Part shown: positions 58,101 through 64,000 of the stretch, piece by piece
Position numbering within the stretch: the first letter of the stretch is position 1
Layout: every line of letters begins with the position of its first letter
Assembly (NCBI GenBank): GCA_949152475.1
Contig: OX424563.1
Location: 15,783,001 to 15,847,000 of the forward strand
Source: Terebella lapidaria
Lineage: Eukaryota > Annelida > Polychaeta > Terebellida > Terebellidae
Direction: 5' to 3'
DNA: 64,000 nucleotides
The notes under the pieces: model-generated
The model's database searches: none
What the model was told of the DNA's origin: nothing
The model's input: only the letters and a program-made list of their open reading frames with translations
Program-made: the position numbers and the translations under genes

Positions 58101-58760
58101 CTGATGGATTGTTTTTTGATGAATTTATTGCTTTCCAGAGGAGGTTGGGTATCGGTCAGCATATCAAGCAGAAGGCATATCATTCTAACCCAAAATAACT
58201 TTTGGCTACAAAAGATTGTAGGCTACAATATCCGGCAGAAATCGGTATTGTTTAGACTTCACCCAACTGGTTTTCTCATCCTGTTGTGCCAACATTCTGG
58301 CAAGGTTAGTTTGTCCTTAATCATCACGCTGTAAATTATCTGGGCATTACCTACAGGAAGCTTTATTGACATGATAAATGACTGGCAGGGCTGATGTTCT
58401 CGTCTAAGCATTGCATTGTTTTACTGGTTGACCATGTGCAACTTTAGTAGAACACTATATTTTCGAATCATGGATATTGTGTTCCTTCATTGTGTTTTTT
58501 TTGTTACATACTAAAAGGAACTAAATTACATTGCATATACATAAGCGAGAATTTTTATGCCAAACTGAAAGTTTGGGAAAAAAAATAACGTCGAACGGGC
58601 ATATCTTTGATGATGGTATCGAAGTCGAAGGCACCAAAATACATAAACCTCAAATAACCAGAGCATGAAATCAGTTTGTCCTGCCGCACATGAGATACCT
58701 CAGTGGATGTTAACACCACAAATACCAAAAGTGTTGAAAACATTTTCTCAAACAGAACTC
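58101..58760 (+). repeat. Array unit IV: blocks E, beta and exon-like block
   Basis: Block E (58,185-58,345), beta (58,350-58,560) and the exon-like block (58,560-58,745), homologous to 24,265-24,500. Block alpha, block a and the promoter-like block are missing, so unit IV is deleted in that part. The minus strand at 58,555-58,743 reads MFSTLLVFVVLTSTEVSHVR, signal-peptide-like, but this start is not kept in unit I. Confidence 0.6.
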
Positions 58761-58814
58761 ATCTACATATTATGTGTAGCTACCTATTATAAATTTTGAT
58801 ATAATTTCCTAATT

Positions 58815-59255
58815 TCTTAGCACAGTTACAACCTCCAAAATACGTCCGCATGACCCAGCAGTGGAGTTTGAACATACCGAAAAAAAACACATGATGTAAA
58901 CGAATTGTTTACATCTGCTCTAACATAAACAAAGACATGAATTTTCCTATATTGTTCTTATTTGCAACACAAATCATTCAAATTGCATATTTGGCCTTCA
59001 TCACCATATTATACGATACATATACGAGTTTTAAATGATTAGACGGTGTATTTTTCTATATTTTTAGCTATTTTTTTACTTTTGCATCACGCGTGGGAAC
59101 TGTTCTGTGCAAAACTATTTTAAAAATACGATTTTCAACATCAAATTTAGCTACATCCAGGTGCACATTGAAATTCTTGCACTAGACAGCTGCTGTAGGG
59201 ACAGCTATTGATCACTTTCAGATGGAAACCTAAAAACCGATTATGCCACTTTAAA
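58815..59255 (-). mobile_element. Relative of the TTAA-flanked insertion, inverted
   Basis: On the minus strand it starts TTAAAGTGGCATAATCGG at 59,252, and contains TTTATGTTAGAGCAGATG, GTAAACAATTCGTTTACA and GCGGACGTATTTTGGAGG. These match 19,193-19,455 on the plus strand. It is about 150 bases longer in the middle. It is inserted between the exon-like block and block H of unit IV. Confidence 0.65.
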
Positions 59256-59299
59256 AATTCATATCTATGTTCAAACAGTATGTTGACATGACCACTCCA

Positions 59300-59975
59300 A
59301 ATGGGCAGATGGATGACATTATCACAACTTGAACCACACACGATATACGTCCTTGACAGCATTGACACATTTGTTGACCCGATTTTGTTAACCCATCGGG
59401 ATATAGTGATTTTTGTTGCCTGGGGTCATTCTTCAGAGAATTAACGGGACTTTGATTAATGGGACAATTTATGATTGAATGTTGAGTTACAGCAGAAATC
59501 TGTGGGTTGTGGTTACAGATATTCCTCGAATATTGGGTCTGTAAACATGTCGTCTACATCGCATATATGCCATGCTGAAGCAGCTTTGTTGGCACGTGCT
59601 GACCCAGCTAAATGCTGTTTTGTACTGTCTCATTATTTCTCAATCTCTCATGACATTCCCTTGTTGACTTGAGATCCAAACAAGATATTGGTGGTGATAC
59701 GTCTATCTCAATCACATTGGCAGTACTGTTTTTGCCATCACTTCCATTGGACATCATGGGTCAAGTCAAGGTCCATTCCATCAATCACCTAACCAGAGGG
59801 AATGAGTGTATGCAAGGTTGTCAAGTGCTCTACACACCATCATCTCATTTCATGATGCATGTTGTAATTTTGGATGTCAGTCAGACCTTCTCGACTAAAG
59901 GGAGTCTCAAAAGTTACCAACCTCCCGATGTACACCAAAAATTCAATTATAGTTGGTGCATCCATTAAACAGAAA
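59300..59975 (+). repeat. Array blocks H and F, unit IV
   Basis: Block H (59,305-59,450) and block F (59,620-59,970). The F frame from 59,669 is open for 99 codons: SLPLDIMGQVKVHSINHLTR, then VVILDVSQTFSTKGSLKSYQ and on to 59,968. A frame-shifted reading, ITSIGHHGSSQGP, is also alignable with ISIGHLESSQGP of unit I and ISIGYLGSSQGP of unit III, so two frames compete. Coding status is unresolved. Confidence 0.55.
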
Positions 59976-60509
59976 ACAGTTGTATAATTATCTTGTATTT
60001 TGTGTGTGTATGTCACATTTTCATATATGCGAGACATGGATCAAGTCCCGTTGATTAAAACCGTTGATTTTTTAATCAACAATTGACTACAGGTTTGAAT
60101 TTGTTACATATGCTTAGTTCTTATATCATCTACATATGTAGGTATTAAAAATTGTGAATATCGTTACAATTATACCATGATCAATAATAGTGGCATAAAT
60201 CATCACGTTGTGCCTCACTGGGATGAACAGCTCCATTTGCATGATGGGTTCAATGAGTACACCAGTTTGCACACGAGAACACACTGTTCATTAGTTCTTA
60301 CCATGTTCATCAGTTCGACCGTTGCAGGTCTAATACATCGTTTAGTAATGTCAGTCTGATGCAAGACATGTAATTGTCAATACATTCGTTATTACAATGA
60401 CACAGTTCTAAGTTGTGTTAAGGGTACATTACATGCCATGACACATTTCAGTTGTCCTGTGGTTTGTTTCATATACATATACTGACGATGAATGTGAGGG
60501 TCCACAGAC
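59976..60509. other. Unit IV spacer
   Basis: Paralogous in part with 55,900-56,470. Contains no recognised gene. Confidence 0.5.
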
Positions 60510-61135
60510 TAGGCCGAATTGATTGGATTCAGATTACCCATGGTGATTAAGACACTATCCGGTCTGGCCGTAATCGATCGCTTTCGAGTCCTCATGGACG
60601 TTCAGCCTCATCGTGCATGAATGGCTGCTTGAGTAGTTTGGTATTTCATAGTCATTTTATTGCGGCAAAATGTGTAGGTTGTAATGTAATTCGAACTGAC
60701 AGATATCTTGAGAGATATATGTGCTGAATATTCATTGCATTTTATGGGCTCTTGATCTCTTGTCCCACTTATGTGGTGTCGGTACCTAGTTCATTGTTTT
60801 ATAAAATAGGCTGCACACAGTTTGACCCAGTGTGTTATTGAATGAGATTGGTTAATATAGTTATTAAATTATGGTCTAGCTGGTTCTATTCCGAAAACTA
60901 CAAAGCTATTTTTAGATTCCTGTGTGCTCCTATTGTTTCTTTTGCCATTGACTCGTTTTCTAACGATGAACGATAGTCGATTCTTTGTTCTGTCAGTCGC
61001 GCCTTGGATGAATGTGTTTATATACATGTAGCTGACAGATCTAATAGATTTTATTCTGAACACGATTGGTGTGTAAGTGCAGGCTAGTGAATAATGAATG
61101 ATTATTGAATCACTGCATTTCAACCACCCTTGTCA
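60510..61135 (+). repeat. Array block I, unit IV
   Basis: Copy of 56,480-57,170 in the same orientation. GGTCTGGCCGTAATCGATCG, CATTTTATGGGCTCTTGATC and ACACGATTGGTGTGTAAGTG are clear matches or near-matches. Confidence 0.78.
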
Positions 61136-62203
61136 GTTTGTTGACAATATAACAATGTGCCATCAGGAATATATAACATGATCTGCTTATGCACTGCCAG
61201 AGGCATATAAAATAATACATGAGAATATCCATTGTAATATTGGAACGGTGGCATCCATCTAAAAGAGTTGACACAAAGAGTAAACTCACCTGACACAGTT
61301 TCATAGACAGTGGCACATTTGTCAGCCTAGTTCTCATCAGAATTTAGTGATATTCGTCGCCTGGAAACTGAAACCGTGGGGTCTGGCTCCCAAAGCATTT
61401 GATTAACGACTCTAGCATCTAAATTGATATATTTTAGTATATTTCCATGCATGCTCTTCACTTTATTGTTCTTCAAGCACGTCTCATCGTGTACAAAAGC
61501 AACAACACTGATGACAACGCGAGAATGATGACAAAAACACTAATGATAGTGATGCGGTGTCGGTGACAGATATAGAGGACGATAAATGTCAAAGCAGAAA
61601 TCTATTCTGAAATAATATTCGATTTTCTCAAGGTCTTGAGGAAAGGTAGCAAGCAAGATTGGTTGTAACCCAATTCGACACCTTGGTCATCTGTTCACGC
61701 TGCTATGTAATTTAGCCATTCAGTGAGTTGGAAAATCCAGATCATGATCTCAAATTACATTTGGAAGGTAGTGACAGGGCGTCAATGAGGAGATAATAGT
61801 TCATACGGATACAGGGAGGAGACGCATGAATGGGGTTATTTTTATGATCAGGCGAGGCAAAATGCTACTCTTGGATGAGAAGAGACTTTATTTCTGGTAG
61901 CAGTGACGGGTTGAAGTTACAGAGGACACGTGTGAATTTGTGTATATGAATTGTGTTTTTGTAGAACAATGTTTTACATGTTCAGGGTAATATGTTAATC
62001 TGCGCTAATTTGTTGTATGCTTCTATACATAAAATAGAACATTTATCAAAATAATCAATACACATTATAGATGATGCTGAACAGATAGCATTTGCTTGAC
62101 CTAATTCTCTTTCCCTTGTTGGATATAGAAGAACGAGCAGCACAGCGTACATATTCTTGTTTTGTTATGTGTGTTATATATGTATTTTTTACTCCGTTTT
62201 CAG
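61136..62203 (+). repeat. Array blocks J-K, unit IV
   Basis: 61,260-61,400 matches 38,950-39,290 without the double hairpin (AGAGTAAACTCACCTGACAC). 61,560-61,970 matches 39,500-39,900; the stretch AATCCAGATCATGATCTCAA at 61,735 is nearly identical at 39,663 and 46,932. 62,040-62,203 leads into the exon-like segment. Confidence 0.72.
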
Positions 62204-62263
62204 TTCTGAAATCAACTGCGTTATTAATACTACACTGACAACGCATTTTAATCTGGGCTCAAT
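62204..62263 (+). other. Exon-like segment K, unit IV
   Basis: Acceptor TTTTTACTCCGTTTTCAG, donor GTTAGTAC. Length 60 bases, open: SEINCVINTTLTTHFNLGSM. Acceptor and donor are intact despite clear divergence from the tandem copies. The following GYYDTCHLPF frame then stops. Confidence 0.4.
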
Positions 62264-62319
62264 GTTAGTACTGTACCGATAGTTTTTGTTATTGTTGTCT
62301 ACTCTGAAAATTGAGAGGT

Positions 62320-63990
62320 TACTACGACACCTGCCACCTGCCCTTCACAAACAGAATACCGTGATATTTCTGGAAGATTTCTCATATCGATTAAGAACTC
62401 ATTACCAGGACTTTGCAGTCGTCAGCAGTTATTCATAAAACTTGTGAGCGTATCTTGTTAAATACAGCCATTCATAAAAACTCTACCGGATGGGAGATGT
62501 CATTATTAAATCCGACTAAACGCAAAGGTTTATGGGTGTTTCCGATTTCACGCATCTTGCGGACGCAATTGAATCCACATTCTGTTACAAAAATGTTATC
62601 TGTAACATCATCTTGGATGGGGTTTTGTATGCCTGTCAAACTGCTCAAATGGATGGATGACAGGGAGGGGACAATTTGCTTGCGGTAGGATGCGATGCGA
62701 TCTCATCACGTATAATGTTACCCAAACGTGAACGAAAAATAAAACGAATGCTGGTCCTGGAAAATGGCGGATATTAAGCACTAGTTCACGCGCGAGAAAC
62801 TCCCCTGATATGATTGACATTCAAGCCTCAAACACATTTCAGGAACTATGGTGGACTGCTTATGTGCGATGTGGCTCTTTCATGAGAAATTAACAGCGAC
62901 TCAATCAAGCATTTATGTGGCTTCAGCCGTTCACGCAAACACAAATCAATATTCTGTGACAATTATACAGGCTTGACCAGTTTGTGAGGGCGTAACTGGT
63001 GCTAAATGCTCCATGTATCAACTCCGAAAGGCATATGACCTTTTCTGGTAGTGCTGGAGATGTCAGTCCTATGTCCACAGTCTAGTAACACACTAATCTC
63101 ACATAGAGTCACTCTGATAATTTGATGCGATAGACCTTTCGAACTGAACATCCAAACAGATGGCGATTTTATGGATGTTAAATGGTTAAGGCCATAAAAT
63201 GTTCGATTCCATGTTATGATAATATTCCTTTCAACATATATGGTGATCTGCATCTCAATATAACTTTCGGCAGGCTGAACGGACCATTCAGTAGAGGGGT
63301 ATTGTCAAATATTGCAATAAAATACGAACCAATAACACATCATGTGCATACAGCTGAAGGCAATGCAAACGAGGAACCTTGTGAGTTGAGGGCATCCGTT
63401 TATTGCTGCAGTTGAATCTCCAGAGGTACGTCATTTTCAAATGACGTGAATAGAATGGTCCCAATGCTCCTTTGTGGGTGTTGCATTTCACTGCCATATT
63501 TCATGCACGAATATATAAATGAAGGACTTTTAGTATTGATTCCAGATATGAAATTTGGTGACGATATAGTCACATTTTGACACCATACTCCACATCTGAA
63601 GTTTAAATTGTTTGTAAAAAGAAACTACAACACATATAAGTTGTTTAGAGAAGTTAGTAAAGAATTGGTCATTTGGGTCACATAAGACAAAACGATTGCA
63701 TTCATGAGATTTACCACGACAGAAAGTACGTGGTGCGAATGGGAACTAATTTGGTGGGTTGCTATCAAATGTTGAGCGTGTGGCCACATTCGCCGAATGT
63801 ATTATGTTGGACAGCACGTCTGACGTCAAACATCATACAAAAAGGTGATTAGAATCATGTTGCGGAGACGGATAGCTGTTGTATTAAGCCAAGCAAGATA
63901 AGAAGTTATTGATGCAATGACTGATCTCTATAGTATGAATTGTCACAAATGAGCATTTGACATTTCATTTTTTGACGATTTCTATGCACA
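62320..63990 (+). repeat. Array block K end, unit IV, to window edge
   Basis: Matches 40,320-41,990 and, near its end, 33,000-33,330. The frame 62,413-62,688 (91 codons) covers a stretch that is interrupted in the tandem copies. The K region is cut by the window edge, so the array continues to the right. Confidence 0.65.
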
Positions 63991-64000
63991 ACTATACATT

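Noticed and set aside
58555-58743. Minus-strand frame starting with a signal-peptide-like leader (MFSTLLVFVV)
   Set aside because: The start and leader are not kept in the paralogue at 24.3-24.5 kb; hydrophobic runs are common in AT-rich DNA.
1-64000. LTR retrotransposon, retrovirus-like or other capsid-bearing element
   Set aside because: I looked for reverse transcriptase, integrase and long direct terminal repeats in all frames and found none I could support.

Overview
The window is intron- and repeat-rich, AT-rich eukaryotic DNA. No intact protein-coding gene could be recognised. Evidence for a eukaryote: a Tc1/mariner transposon with a near-complete DD34E transposase, a second diverged Tc1-like fossil, hAT-type and snap-back MITEs, tRNA-derived SINE-like pieces, and splice-site-flanked short exon-like blocks. 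The mix of AGGTCA-rich dispersed repeats, terminal-hairpin elements and this Tc1 type resembles lophotrochozoan, most likely molluscan, genomes. That assignment is inference.

The main structure is duplication. From about 18 kb to the right edge the window is an ancient, diverged head-to-tail array of one long unit. The same blocks recur in one circular order: (1) a and b blocks; (2) a promoter-like block with a signal-peptide-like start; (3) block F; (4) block I; (5) block J; (6) block K, with a short exon-like segment; (7) block B; (8) blocks G0 and G; (9) blocks E, beta and alpha; then back to a. Consecutive alpha blocks lie at 22.37, 35.34 and 53.59 kb. A more recent direct tandem duplication of about 7 kb (38,462-45,925 and 45,926-52,714) is nested in this array and accounts for one long period. 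The left part (3.6-18 kb) holds a separate duplicated pair, A1-B1 and A2-B2, about 8 kb apart.

Mobile DNA has been inserted into one copy of a block but not its sister, so insertion order can be read directly: Tc1 in B2; a snap-back MITE in A1 and again in tandem copy B; a hAT-like MITE in A2; three terminal-hairpin elements carrying AGGTCA and TGACGTCA motifs; and a double hairpin in tandem copy A. A perfect 75-base inverted repeat with a 1-base centre lies at 20,979-21,129, inside a transposon-like element.

The repeated unit carries hints of a gene family: a TATA-like box, a conserved ATG with a hydrophobic leader, short segments with conserved acceptor and donor sites in four copies, and frames kept between diverged copies. 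Most copies have stops in at least one block and no protein family was identified. It may be a cluster of fast-evolving secreted-protein genes with tiny exons, or a decayed array of such genes. Spliced transcripts would decide.
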